Part shown: in pieces, positions 25,603 through 33,921 of the stretch | How positions within the stretch are numbered: position 1 is the stretch's first letter | Layout: each line of letters opens with the position of its first letter | NCBI GenBank assembly: GCA_910575585.1 | Contig: CAJTGF010000015.1 | Location: 28,053-92,052, forward strand | Length of the DNA stretch: 64,000 bases | Direction: 5' to 3' | Source: Clostridiaceae bacterium | GTDB taxonomy: Bacteria > Bacillota > Clostridia > Lachnospirales > Lachnospiraceae | Made by a program: the position numbers and the translations under genes | The notes under the pieces: generated by a model | What the model saw: the letters and a program-made list of their open reading frames with translations, nothing else | Told to the model about the DNA's origin: nothing | The model's database searches: none

Positions 25603-26132
25603 CGAAAAAGGACAGAAATATCACGCTGGTGGGGATGCCGGCTTCCGGGAAGAGTACAGTGGGCGTTCTTCTGGCCAAGCGTCTGGGATTTTCTTTTGTG
25701 GATGTGGATATTGTGATCCAGGAAAGGGAAAAAAGACTGCTTAAGGAGATTATCGCGCAGGAGGGACTGGATGGTTTTCTGGATGTGGAGAACCGCGTCA
25801 ACGCTTCCCTGGATGTGGATCGGTCGGTGATCGCGCCGGGCGGGAGCGTGATCTACGGGAAAGAGGCCATGGAACACCTTAAGGAGATCAGCACCATTGT
25901 ATATCTGAAATTAAGTTATGAGGATGTGAAAGCCCGTCTGGGCAACCTGGTGGACCGGGGAGTGGTGTTAAAGGACGGTATGACGCTTCTGGATCTGTAC
26001 AATGAGCGGGTGCCTTATTATGAAAGGTATGCGGATATTACGGTGGATGAGACAGGACAGACGGCGGGGCAGACGGTGGATTATCTTAGGAAGATCATGG
26101 AACAGCGGTTAGGGATGAAAAGCGGAGAGTAA
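25599..26132 (+). CDS. Shikimate-kinase-like small-molecule kinase with altered substrate residues
   Basis: 177 residues with a clear Walker A loop (GMPASGKST, 12-20), the DxD pair at Asp 35/Asp 37, and the C-terminal arginine of the NERVPYY segment (Arg 137) followed by ADITVD. Two shikimate-binding features are off: the FRxxE motif reads FLDVE (60-64), losing the arginine, and the third glycine of the GGG motif is serine (APGGSVIY, 79-86). It belongs to the shikimate kinase fold, but its substrate may be something else. No other aromatic pathway gene is nearby. The gene overlaps the flavin reductase by four bases, and its stop codon is inside the terminator stem. Confidence 0.75.
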   Translation: MTKKDRNITLVGMPASGKSTVGVLLAKRLGFSFVDVDIVIQEREKRLLKEIIAQEGLDGFLDVENRVNASLDVDRSVIAPGGSVIYGKEAMEHLKEISTIVYLKLSYEDVKARLGNLVDRGVVLKDGMTLLDLYNERVPYYERYADITVDETGQTAGQTVDYLRKIMEQRLGMKSGE

Positions 26133-26150
26133 AATCTCTCCGCTTTTTTT
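26121..26150 (+). terminator. Terminator overlapping the stop of the shikimate-kinase-like gene
   Basis: AGCGGAGAG (26121-26129) pairs perfectly with CTCTCCGCT (26136-26144), loop TAAAAT including the stop codon, and a run of T residues extends to 26150. Confidence 0.88.
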
Positions 26151-26598
26151 ACAACATCTCCATATAAGCCAAAACTTTATCCAGAACCTCCAGTCCATAA
26201 TGGACAGCCACAGCCAGGATCGCCAGGGATATAAGCAAGAACACCAGCTTATACAGCAGATATGCCTTTGCAAAGTCCCGCCGGGGTCCTTTGGAGGGGC
26301 TGCAGGCCAGAATGATCAGGTAAATCCAGCCGATAATGGGAATATTCATGCACATAAGGGTAACAAACCAGCTGCGCACCGGAACAAAAACGCTGTCTAT
26401 GGAATCGTCTGGGGCATGAGTCTGTTTTGGATCGGAAGCCTTATCCCCGAAAACGCCGTTAGGTTCAGGAATATCCAGAGGTATGACGGCGGAGGTGGAA
26501 GCCAGTTCCGAAAGTTCGGAAAGTGTTTCCTCCTTGTGTCCTAACTTGTCTATAAGCTCCTCTGCCTCTTTCTCTTTTTCGAAATCTAATTTATCCAA
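26149..26598 (-). CDS. Two-TM membrane protein encoded after the class A PBP
   Basis: 149 residues starting at TTG 26598, with GGAGG 8 bases upstream inside the end of the PBP gene. The N-terminal 70 residues are acidic and probably disordered. Two hydrophobic segments follow at about 78-97 (SWFVTLMCMNIPIIGWIYLIILA) and 113-133 (LLYKLVFLLISLAILAVAV). Only two bases separate it from the PBP stop codon, so the genes are co-transcribed and probably coupled. Function unknown; a partner of the PBP is possible from position alone. Confidence 0.7.
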   Translation of the reverse strand: MDKLDFEKEKEAEELIDKLGHKEETLSELSELASTSAVIPLDIPEPNGVFGDKASDPKQTHAPDDSIDSVFVPVRSWFVTLMCMNIPIIGWIYLIILACSPSKGPRRDFAKAYLLYKLVFLLISLAILAVAVHYGLEVLDKVLAYMEML

Positions 26599-26600
26599 CG

Positions 26601-29600
26601 TCAGTTCCTCCCAGGTCCATAAGATGGTGTATTCCAGTAACGCTTTTCTGTGGTAAGGGTCTGATACAGAGCTTGCTGATCTTTTGCGCCCTGGGCCATA
26701 GCGTCAGCTTTTTTCTGGGCCTCCTGGGCATTCCACTGGGCTTCGGTAGGGAGGGAACGGATGCGGCGGATGGCGGCGTCCAGGCGGGCGCGGTAGCTTT
26801 CCGTATCCGCATAGCCGTACAGTTCCCCAAGTTTGGCGATGGCCGTGTTCACCAGACTTTCCGCGTCAGAGGACTGGTATTTCAGTTCCTCCAGAATTTG
26901 CAGCGCTGTCTCAAAAGAAGTTATCCGGTCCTGGATCTCCTGGTTCTTTCTGTCCAGAGCCGCCTGTTCTTCTGCTCGTTTAAGTTCCTGCATTTCCAGC
27001 AGGTCCTGTTTTTCCTCGTAGACACGGATGGATTCTCCCATGGTATCTATAATGGAGGAAAATTCCAGCCAACGGTTTTCACACCGGTCATAAAGGCGGC
27101 GGCGGTCCTCTCCGTCCTGAACCTGCTTTAACTTTGCCGAGATATCTTTGTAATGTTCCCGAATGGCATAAACATCATCTGCGGAATGGATGGTCTCGTT
27201 TTCAAAGGCAGTAATAAGTCCCTCCAGTTCTTCCACCAGCCTGCTCTGGTTCTTGTCCGTAAGGTGCTGACGGGCGCGCAGCTCGGAGCTGTTGCTGAAA
27301 TAGTCTACTAAGTGTGTGCCGGCCTGGGCCGACGGTTCCACATAAGGCGCATCCGACGGCGCAGGGGCAGGAGGAGCCGGAGCCGGCTGCGGCTCAGGAG
27401 CCGCGCTTTCCTGGGGGTCCGGCTGTGGCTGGGTCTCCTGGGGCGGCGGTGTCGTCCCGGGACCCGGTCTTACAGGAACGGAGGAGGAAGAGGTCTGGCT
27501 GTCTGACTGTCCGGGGCCCTGGGGCTGTACCCCGGGGCCTGTCATGGAAGTCATATAGTATACGGCTTCGTCAGATGGATTGGCGCTGTTTAAAAGCATG
27601 GCAGTTCTGCCGGCTGCGGCCCATGGCGGTGTCTCCGGCGTGACCAGGATCTCCGGAGACACCGGGGCAGGCGCGGCCGTCTCTGATGCCTCGGCGGCGG
27701 ATGGGGCGGGGGCATAGCCGGGGCCTATGGGATGAGTCGGAGCAGGAGTTGTCTCCTGGGGGGCTGTCTCCTGGGGCGCCGTCTCCGGCGGGGCGGCAGG
27801 AGCGGGATTGGCGGGAGGCGCCGGAGCTGCCGGTGCCGGCGTGGAGGCTGGCTTTTTGGAAGGCTCATCCTGGGATGGGATCACATAGGTAGGATGGAGC
27901 CTTGCGCCTGTAGCCGGGTCATAAGAATCCTTTACAACGGTTTCCGGCTGTTCCCAATCCCAGGGTTCCAACCCTTCATGCAGCTGATCCATAACTTTCT
28001 TCCAGATAACCCCTGCGTAAGTGCTGCCGAAGATGCCGGGCATAGCCCTGGGCGTATCGTATCCAACCCACACAGCTCCCGTATAGTAGCGGGTATAGCC
28101 GCAGAACCAGGTGTCTTTGCTGCTGTTGGTAGTGCCTGTTTTTCCGGCTGCAGGCATATCAACGGAAAGCTTTAAAGCCCGTCCGGTCCCGTAGGGCGCG
28201 GTGATGGTCCCTTTTAAAACATCGGTAAGCATAAACGCGGTGTCAATGGTGTAAACCTGTTTTGTGACAGCATAGGAGCGGGAGGTAAGGTCGCCTTCCT
28301 GTTCATGCTGGATCTTCAGGATACAGGTTCTGTCATTGTAAACGCCGCTGTTGGCCAGAGTGCTGAAGCCTTTTGCCATATCCACCACCCGGACGCCGTT
28401 GGTAAAGCCGCCGATGCTTAAGGCCGGAACTCCGTTATCCACATAAGTCAGCCTTTGGAACTGCATGCTGTCCAGATAACTTAACCCGGTGTCAATGCCG
28501 ATATCTTCCAGAACCTGCCAGGCCACGGTGTTAAGGCTGCGGTTTAACGCTTCCCGGACAGTGACAGGGCCGTAGTAGTGGCCGCCGCTGTTGGCAGGGC
28601 CGTCTTCCCACTGATGGTCGTCCACTATGCGGGAAGGATAGTATTCTCCGGTGTCAAAGGCAGGGCCGTAGTCAAGGAGAGGCTTAATGGTGCTGCCCGG
28701 CTGTCTGGCGCTTAAATACGCCCGGTTAAACTGATCTTCTGTGCCTCTGCCCCCTACAATGGCTACCACGTAGTTGGTCTGATTGTCAACGATGACCGCG
28801 GCTCCCTGGAGGGCGTATTTGCCGTTGTCCTGCAGCTCCGTGTAGGAGGACAGAACCTCATCCAGGCTGTTTTGGACCATGTTCTGGATATTCTGGTCCA
28901 GGGAGGTGTAGATTTTGTACCCTCCGTTACGGATGGAGTCGTTTTTCTCGTTGTAAGCGGCAGTGTATTTTTCCATATAGGCATCGTAGTCCGGCTTGTC
29001 TGAAAAGGTGTAGCGGAATTGAAATTCATCTCGCTTCATCAGTTCCAGCGCGGCGCAGTGGATGGCATAGCTGGTGAGATAACTGTCGTCGGTGCCTTCC
29101 TGCTGTTCCTGGATGATGTTAAGGGACTGGGACACGGCTTTTTCGTATTCTTCCTGCGTGAGCATGTCCACTTCCAACATGCTTTTCAGCACTTCGTTGC
29201 GCTTTTTCAGCGCCGCGTCCGGGTGGAGCACCGGGTCGTAGGCGGAGGGGCTGTTGCTGATCCCTACCAGGACGGCGGCTTCATAAACTTCCAGGTCCGA
29301 AGCGTCTTTTCCGAAATAGTAGCGGCTGGCGGCCTGGACGCCGTAGCACTGATGGCCGTAAAAGTTGGTGTTGCAGTAAAACTCCATAATATCGGCCTTG
29401 GAGTAGGTCTTCTCGATCTCCGGGGCAAGAAGGATCTCCACCATCTTTCTGGTAAAGGTTTTTTCCTGGGTCAGGTAAGTGTTCTTGATGATCTGCTGGG
29501 TAATGGTGCTTCCCCCCTGGGTGATGGCTCCCCTGTGTTTGATAAGGGCAAGACCCGCGCGGGTGGTGGCGATCCAGTCAACACCGTTGTGGATCTTAAA

Positions 29601-29963
29601 ACGGCGGTCCTCCTGGGCTATGTAGGCATTTTGAAGATTCAGGCTGATCTGGGTGATGTCCGAGTATTCATAATGGCCTGCGTTGATGATGCCGATGCGT
29701 TTGCCGTTTTTATCAAATATTTCCGTGTCTGAGAGCATGCTGAAATCATCCCGTTCCATCTGGGCAAGAGTGTCGTAGGCCACCTGCCGGCTGCGTTCCA
29801 GATGAGGCTTTACTTTCATAAATACCACAAACCCCGCGATCAGGCAGAGGATGAAAGCCACGGTGATGGTCTGGAGCAGAGTCTGCAAAAGCCATCCCAT
29901 GGCGCCTAAGATACTGAAAACGGCGGCAAACAGAAACCGGATGAATTTTTTAATAAAATTCAT
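26601..29963 (-). CDS. Class A penicillin-binding protein with Pro-rich region and C-terminal coiled coil
   Basis: A bifunctional peptidoglycan synthase, 1120 residues from ATG 29963 (AAAGGA upstream; an in-frame start at 30035 would add a non-family leader). After a membrane anchor at about 10-45, the GT51 glycosyltransferase carries its catalytic Glu 118 in QEDRRF and the ITQQIIKNTYL helix. The transpeptidase has STIK (Ser 424 to Lys 427), SLN (476-478) and KTG (608-610), all intact. The last 400 or so residues are unusual: a Pro/Ala/Gln/Glu-rich linker and then a long helical, coiled-coil-like region outside the cell. Known class A PBPs are usually 700-900 residues. The tail could bind wall or partner proteins. 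Confidence 0.95.
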   Translation of the reverse strand: MNFIKKFIRFLFAAVFSILGAMGWLLQTLLQTITVAFILCLIAGFVVFMKVKPHLERSRQVAYDTLAQMERDDFSMLSDTEIFDKNGKRIGIINAGHYEYSDITQISLNLQNAYIAQEDRRFKIHNGVDWIATTRAGLALIKHRGAITQGGSTITQQIIKNTYLTQEKTFTRKMVEILLAPEIEKTYSKADIMEFYCNTNFYGHQCYGVQAASRYYFGKDASDLEVYEAAVLVGISNSPSAYDPVLHPDAALKKRNEVLKSMLEVDMLTQEEYEKAVSQSLNIIQEQQEGTDDSYLTSYAIHCAALELMKRDEFQFRYTFSDKPDYDAYMEKYTAAYNEKNDSIRNGGYKIYTSLDQNIQNMVQNSLDEVLSSYTELQDNGKYALQGAAVIVDNQTNYVVAIVGGRGTEDQFNRAYLSARQPGSTIKPLLDYGPAFDTGEYYPSRIVDDHQWEDGPANSGGHYYGPVTVREALNRSLNTVAWQVLEDIGIDTGLSYLDSMQFQRLTYVDNGVPALSIGGFTNGVRVVDMAKGFSTLANSGVYNDRTCILKIQHEQEGDLTSRSYAVTKQVYTIDTAFMLTDVLKGTITAPYGTGRALKLSVDMPAAGKTGTTNSSKDTWFCGYTRYYTGAVWVGYDTPRAMPGIFGSTYAGVIWKKVMDQLHEGLEPWDWEQPETVVKDSYDPATGARLHPTYVIPSQDEPSKKPASTPAPAAPAPPANPAPAAPPETAPQETAPQETTPAPTHPIGPGYAPAPSAAEASETAAPAPVSPEILVTPETPPWAAAGRTAMLLNSANPSDEAVYYMTSMTGPGVQPQGPGQSDSQTSSSSVPVRPGPGTTPPPQETQPQPDPQESAAPEPQPAPAPPAPAPSDAPYVEPSAQAGTHLVDYFSNSSELRARQHLTDKNQSRLVEELEGLITAFENETIHSADDVYAIREHYKDISAKLKQVQDGEDRRRLYDRCENRWLEFSSIIDTMGESIRVYEEKQDLLEMQELKRAEEQAALDRKNQEIQDRITSFETALQILEELKYQSSDAESLVNTAIAKLGELYGYADTESYRARLDAAIRRIRSLPTEAQWNAQEAQKKADAMAQGAKDQQALYQTLTTEKRYWNTPSYGPGRN

Positions 29964-30060
29964 GACAAAGGGTCCTTTCTCATTGATGCCTATATTATAA
30001 ATCAAAACCGGGAAAAATGGCATAGTAATTCGCAAATTTTACAAAAAATAAGCAAAAAAC

Positions 30061-30089
30061 TTGAATCATTTTCTGGGATGCGATAAGAT
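30061..30089 (+). promoter_or_regulatory. Promoter of the AIM24-like gene
   Basis: TTGAAT (30061-30066), 17-base spacer, TAAGAT (30084-30089). It lies in the divergent gap with the PBP gene, 47 bases before the start codon. Confidence 0.45.
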
Positions 30090-30135
30090 AAAGTTAAGAA
30101 TGGATTTTAAATTTTTAAAAGAGGAGAGTAAGAGT

Positions 30136-30822
30136 ATGCAGTATCGGGTGATCGGAGACACTATGCCGGCGATCGAGGTAATGTTCGACGCGCCGGGGGA
30201 GAGCATGTACACCCAGTCAGGTGGGATGGCGTGGATGACCGACGGGGTGGAGATGTCCACCAATACCAAGGGCGGGCTGATGAAAGGACTTGGCCGGATG
30301 TTCTCGGGGGAATCCCTGTTTATGGCGACTTATGAGGCCAGAAGGGCCGGAGCCATGATCGCGTTCGCGTCTACGGTGGCGGGGCGCATCCTTCCGGTGG
30401 ATGTCAGTGTAAACGGGGGACTTATCTGTCAGAAGGGGGCGTTTTTGTGCGCCCAGGACAGCGTGAATCTGGATATTACGTTTACAAAAAAGTTTTCCGC
30501 CGGACTTTTTGGCGGCGAAGGATTTATTCTCCAGGACATTAACGGCCATGGCATGGCGTTTCTGGAGATTGACGGGGATATGGTGGAAAAGCATCTGGGA
30601 GCCGGGGAAGTGCTTAAGGTGGACACGGGCAATGTGGTCGCCTTTGAGAAGACCGTCACGTATGAGATCGAGACGGTGAAAGGGCTGGGGAATATTTTCT
30701 TTGGCGGTGAGGGATTGTTTTTGACCAGACTTATGGGGCCGGGAAAAGTGATCCTGCAGACCCAGAACATAGCGGAGTTTGCGGGGCGCATCGCGCGGTT
30801 TATGCCTGTCAGCGGCAAATAA
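30136..30822 (+). CDS. TIGR00266/AIM24 family protein
   Basis: 228 residues from ATG 30136, with GAGGAGAG upstream; an upstream in-frame start near 30061 has no ribosome site. The beta-rich sequence has GESMYTQSGGMAWMTDGVEM at the N-terminus and repeated glycine-rich strands (FGGEGFILQDINGHGMAFLEI, FFGGEGLFLTRLMGPGKVIL), typical of the AIM24/TIGR00266 family. The bacterial role is not well defined. It probably forms a trimeric beta-barrel-like cytoplasmic protein. It is followed by a sugar kinase 62 bases on. Confidence 0.88.
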   Translation: MQYRVIGDTMPAIEVMFDAPGESMYTQSGGMAWMTDGVEMSTNTKGGLMKGLGRMFSGESLFMATYEARRAGAMIAFASTVAGRILPVDVSVNGGLICQKGAFLCAQDSVNLDITFTKKFSAGLFGGEGFILQDINGHGMAFLEIDGDMVEKHLGAGEVLKVDTGNVVAFEKTVTYEIETVKGLGNIFFGGEGLFLTRLMGPGKVILQTQNIAEFAGRIARFMPVSGK

Positions 30823-30884
30823 TAAAGAGAGATGCCATTGGTAAGGGTAATATTGAAAAATGAACACAAATAAGAGGAGGTAGA

Positions 30885-31853
30885 ATGATCATGAAAAGAC
30901 TGCTGGCCATCGGAGAGGCGCTGATCGATTTTATTCCGGAGGAGACCGGAAAGGAATTAAAGAATGTAAAGGGCTTTCAGCCTGCCGTAGGCGGCGCGCC
31001 GGCCAATGTGTGCGGGGCTTATGTGAAACTGGGCGGGGAAGCGGCTATGATCACCCAGCTGGGGGACGATCCTTTCGGGGATAAGATCGTGGATGAGTTT
31101 GTATCCTGCGGGATCGGGTGCCAGTATGTGAAGCGGACTAAGGAGGCCAACACTTCGCTGGCTTTTGTGGCCCTTAAAGGCGACGGGAACCGGGAGTTTT
31201 CTTTTTACCGCAAGCCGGGGGCGGATATGCTCCTTAAGGCGGAGGACGTGAAGGAGGAGTGGTTTGAGGATGCGTTTGCCCTTCACTTTTGTTCCGTGTC
31301 TTTGGGGGATTTTCCCATGAAGGAAGCCCACAAAAAGGCAGTGGAGTATGCGGTTAAGAAGGGGGCGCTGATCAGCTTTGACCCCAATCTGCGTCTGCAG
31401 CTTTGGGAGGATAGGGAGAAGCTGCGGCAGGCGGTTTTGGAGTTTGCCCCTCTTGCCCATGTGCTGAAGATATCGGATGAGGAGCTGAAGTTTATTACCG
31501 GGTGTGATGAGATTGAGAAGGCGCTTCCCGGTCTGTTTAAGGGCAATACCCGGATGGTGATCTATACAAAGGGTTCCGACGGGGCAGAGTGTTATACGGC
31601 CTGCCATAAAGGGGCTGCGGCCGGGAAAAAAGTGAAGGCTGTGGATACTACCGGGGCCGGGGACGGGTTTATCGGTTCTTTCCTGTACTGTCTGGCCGAC
31701 GACGGCGTGACGGCGGACAGCCTGGCCCAGGTGACAGGGGAGAAGATGGCAAAATATTTGGAATTTGCCAACGCGTTCTGCGGCATCAGCGTTACAAAGC
31801 ATGGGGCGATCGCGTCTTATCCTACGATGGAGGAGATGAAGGGGAAGGCATAG
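30885..31853 (+). CDS. PfkB-family carbohydrate kinase, probable fructokinase
   Basis: 322 residues. The N-terminal motif is AIGEALIDFIPEE, the substrate loop GGAPANVCGAYVKLGG, and the C-terminal ATP/catalytic motif DTTGAGDGFIGSFL with the base Asp. The pattern fits ribokinase-family fructokinases, which phosphorylate the C6 hydroxyl. No sucrose or fructose transport gene is adjacent, so the exact sugar is open. GAGGAGG lies 4 bases before ATG 30885; ATG 30891 is equally possible and has better spacing. The next gene begins 17 bases after the stop. Confidence 0.88.
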   Translation: MIMKRLLAIGEALIDFIPEETGKELKNVKGFQPAVGGAPANVCGAYVKLGGEAAMITQLGDDPFGDKIVDEFVSCGIGCQYVKRTKEANTSLAFVALKGDGNREFSFYRKPGADMLLKAEDVKEEWFEDAFALHFCSVSLGDFPMKEAHKKAVEYAVKKGALISFDPNLRLQLWEDREKLRQAVLEFAPLAHVLKISDEELKFITGCDEIEKALPGLFKGNTRMVIYTKGSDGAECYTACHKGAAAGKKVKAVDTTGAGDGFIGSFLYCLADDGVTADSLAQVTGEKMAKYLEFANAFCGISVTKHGAIASYPTMEEMKGKA

Positions 31854-31870
31854 GGAGCCTGTGGTACTAT

Positions 31871-33598
31871 ATGAATTCGATTCTCATGGACATGCAGCCT
31901 TGGGCTGCCGCCTATGTGGATGTCCTTTCCAAAATATTAAAAGTAGAAGTTTTCATTGCGGATGAAGATCTGCAGCAGGTGGCAGGGACGGGCCGCGTTT
32001 TTCGGAAGGAAGCGCGCAGGCGCCAAAACGGCGGTCTCCTTTCCTGCGCCATCGAAAGCGGACAGGTTCAGGTGTTTCAGGCTCCCGGAGTCGGACCGGC
32101 ATGTAAGAGCTGTTCTCAAACCGGCCATTGTCAGGCAAACGATCAGATGTCTGCCCCCATTGCAGTCAACGGACAGGTAAAAGGCGTTCTTGTATTTATG
32201 GCGTCCAATCAGACAGAGAAGGACCGTATGCTGAAAAAGAGGGATCTGTATCTGGATTTTCTGGTTCAGTGCGCGGATTTTCTGTCCTTAAAGCTTCAGG
32301 AACATAGGGTAAAGCGCAGAGAATACGCACACCTTGAATTGATAAAATTAATTCTGGATTATGGAGAGGCGGGCGTTTTGGTCTTTGATTCCCAGGGGCA
32401 GCTGATCCAGATGAACCGTGTCAGCAGTCAGCTGATCCCCGTTGAGGCGCTTCCTGCCCAGGCAAAGCTGACGGTGGTGGAGCAGGGGAATGAGGTTTCC
32501 CGGTTTCTTTTGGCAGTAGAGGGGCGCAAATACCGTTTGACCGGAAAGCTGCGCCGCGTTTCATCGGATGAGGATTTTCATATCTTTATCTTTTCAAATG
32601 GGATGAAGGCGGAGCCAGAGGGGGATTTTGGTCAGGAAAACCGGGGGATCCAACGAATTTGGGGGGATTCTCAGGCCAGTATAAAGATCCGGAGAAAGAT
32701 CCTTGAATATGCCGGATCAAAGGCCATCGTCCTTTTAACAGGCAATCCGGGAACGGAAAAAAAGGAGGTTGCCCTGGCGCTTCATGAACAGGGGCAGGAC
32801 AGCGCCAGGCCGTTTATTGCGGTGAACTGCAGGGCTTTTTCGGAGGAGGTTTTGGAAAAGGAACTGGTTGGCGTAACGATGGGGGCGGCCAAAAAGGGCA
32901 GACAGGGAAAATTTGAGCAGGCAGCAGGGGGAACTCTTTTGCTGGAGGAGATAGACGGCTTGTCGCTGTCCATGCAGGCAAAGCTGCTTCGGATATTGGA
33001 GGATGGGGCCATAACCAGGATTGGCGGCACAAAGCCGTCAAAGATCCATGTTCGGATGATCGTTACAGCTGCAAATGATTTAAAAGCAATGATGGAGAAG
33101 GGGGAGTTTCTGGAAACGCTGTTTTACCGGGTATTTATCCTTCCCATCCATATTCCTCCTCTGTGCGAGCGCAGAGACGATATCTGCTCCATTGGAAAAA
33201 GATTCCTTAATCAGGAGGCAAAGAAGACCGGAAAAGCGATCGTGGATATAGATCCGGCGTTTTGGGATGATATGGAACAATATTCCTGGCCCGGCAATGT
33301 GTGGCAGCTGAAGGGAGCCATGGAATATGTAATAAATGCCATGGGAAGTGACGGGATCATCGGGACAGAGCATGTTCCCGACAATATTCGGGCATATTCC
33401 CGAAAGGTCTGTCGGCCGTCTGTGCGTGAACCGGAAACGGTTCAGGAATTTAATCTGAAACGGCTGGAGGAAGCGGCTATAAAAAAGGCGCTTGAACTGT
33501 TCGGCACGGACAGCGCAGGCAAACAGATGGCTGCGGACAAGCTGGGCATTGGGATCGCTACGTTGTACCGAAAGATGAAGCAGTACCATCTGCAGTGA
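31871..33598 (+). CDS. Sigma-54-type (NtrC-like) regulator with Cys-cluster sensor domain and degenerate AAA+ motifs
   Basis: 575 residues. The N-terminal sensor has a Cys cluster CKSCSQTGHC (Cys 78, 81, 87) like that of several clostridial sigma-54 regulators, suggesting metal or redox sensing. A short PAS-like middle part follows. The AAA+ domain is recognisable (AAGGTLLLEEID Walker B, FYRVFILPIHIPPLCERRDDI, WPGNVWQLKGAMEYV), but the Walker A is GNPGTEKKE (291-299) where GESGTGKE is expected. The GAFTGA loop that touches sigma-54 reads GAAKKG (338-343). A Fis-type HTH ends it (AADKLGIGIATLYRKMKQY). It probably cannot open sigma-54 promoters and may act like TyrR on sigma-A promoters. It lies just upstream of preT-preA. 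No strong ribosome site precedes ATG 31871. Confidence 0.85.
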   Translation: MNSILMDMQPWAAAYVDVLSKILKVEVFIADEDLQQVAGTGRVFRKEARRRQNGGLLSCAIESGQVQVFQAPGVGPACKSCSQTGHCQANDQMSAPIAVNGQVKGVLVFMASNQTEKDRMLKKRDLYLDFLVQCADFLSLKLQEHRVKRREYAHLELIKLILDYGEAGVLVFDSQGQLIQMNRVSSQLIPVEALPAQAKLTVVEQGNEVSRFLLAVEGRKYRLTGKLRRVSSDEDFHIFIFSNGMKAEPEGDFGQENRGIQRIWGDSQASIKIRRKILEYAGSKAIVLLTGNPGTEKKEVALALHEQGQDSARPFIAVNCRAFSEEVLEKELVGVTMGAAKKGRQGKFEQAAGGTLLLEEIDGLSLSMQAKLLRILEDGAITRIGGTKPSKIHVRMIVTAANDLKAMMEKGEFLETLFYRVFILPIHIPPLCERRDDICSIGKRFLNQEAKKTGKAIVDIDPAFWDDMEQYSWPGNVWQLKGAMEYVINAMGSDGIIGTEHVPDNIRAYSRKVCRPSVREPETVQEFNLKRLEEAAIKKALELFGTDSAGKQMAADKLGIGIATLYRKMKQYHLQ

Positions 33599-33631
33599 AC
33601 AATTAGGCAGCAGGGCCGGATTATTTTATGG

Positions 33632-33653
33632 TGATAATGATAAAAAATTATCA
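33632..33653 (+). promoter_or_regulatory. TGATAAT/ATTATCA palindrome A
   Basis: TGATAAT (33632-33638) and ATTATCA (33647-33653) are perfect complements 8 bases apart. It is the first of three TGATAA-type palindromes between the regulator and preT. Confidence 0.5.
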
Positions 33654-33728
33654 ATCCTTTCTGTCAAATATTTACAAAGATTTCCTGCCAAAAGGAAAAA
33701 ATATGTTTGTCAAGGGCGGGAAATTATT

Positions 33729-33753
33729 AAAATGATAATGCTTTTATCATTTT
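33729..33753 (+). promoter_or_regulatory. AAAATGATAA/TTATCATTTT palindrome B
   Basis: A perfect 10-base inverted repeat (33729-33738 and 33744-33753) with a 5-base centre. It shares the TGATAA half-site with palindrome A and with the hairpin at 33793. Confidence 0.55.
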
Positions 33754-33792
33754 GCGACTGTGGGAGAATAAGGGATTCGGACGGGAGCTGTG

Positions 33793-33842
33793 AAAAATAT
33801 GCCTGTATTTTTATCAAAATGATAAAAAACAGGCATATTTTT
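33793..33842 (+). terminator. Very long near-perfect hairpin carrying a third TGATAA palindrome
   Basis: AAAAATATGCCTGT (33793-33806) pairs with ACAGGCATATTTTT (33829-33842). Inside, TTTTTATCA (33808-33816) pairs with TGATAAAAA (33820-33828), leaving one bulged A and a 3-base loop, about 23 pairs in all. The A-rich and T-rich ends would allow termination in either direction. It could end the regulator transcript or be an operator for preTA. Confidence 0.6.
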
Positions 33843-33858
33843 ATGATCTCAGGCCAGG

Positions 33859-33887
33859 TTGCAAGGCAACAACGCCTTCTTTATAAT
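33859..33887 (+). promoter_or_regulatory. Sigma-A promoter of preTA
   Basis: TTGCAA (33859-33864), a 17-base spacer and TATAAT (33882-33887), about 35 bases before the preT start. No -24/-12 (TGGCAC/TTGCA) element was found in the gap, although a sigma-54-type regulator gene lies upstream. The remaining sequence of this 320-base gap is described in the three palindrome entries. Confidence 0.6.
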
Positions 33888-33921
33888 GATACCCATCAAG
33901 AATTATAAGGAGGAACTTGTT

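Noticed and set aside
33599..33921. Sigma-54 promoter for preTA
   Set aside because: No TGGCAC-N5-TTGCA element with the GG/GC spacing was found; a TTGCAA-N17-TATAAT promoter fits well.
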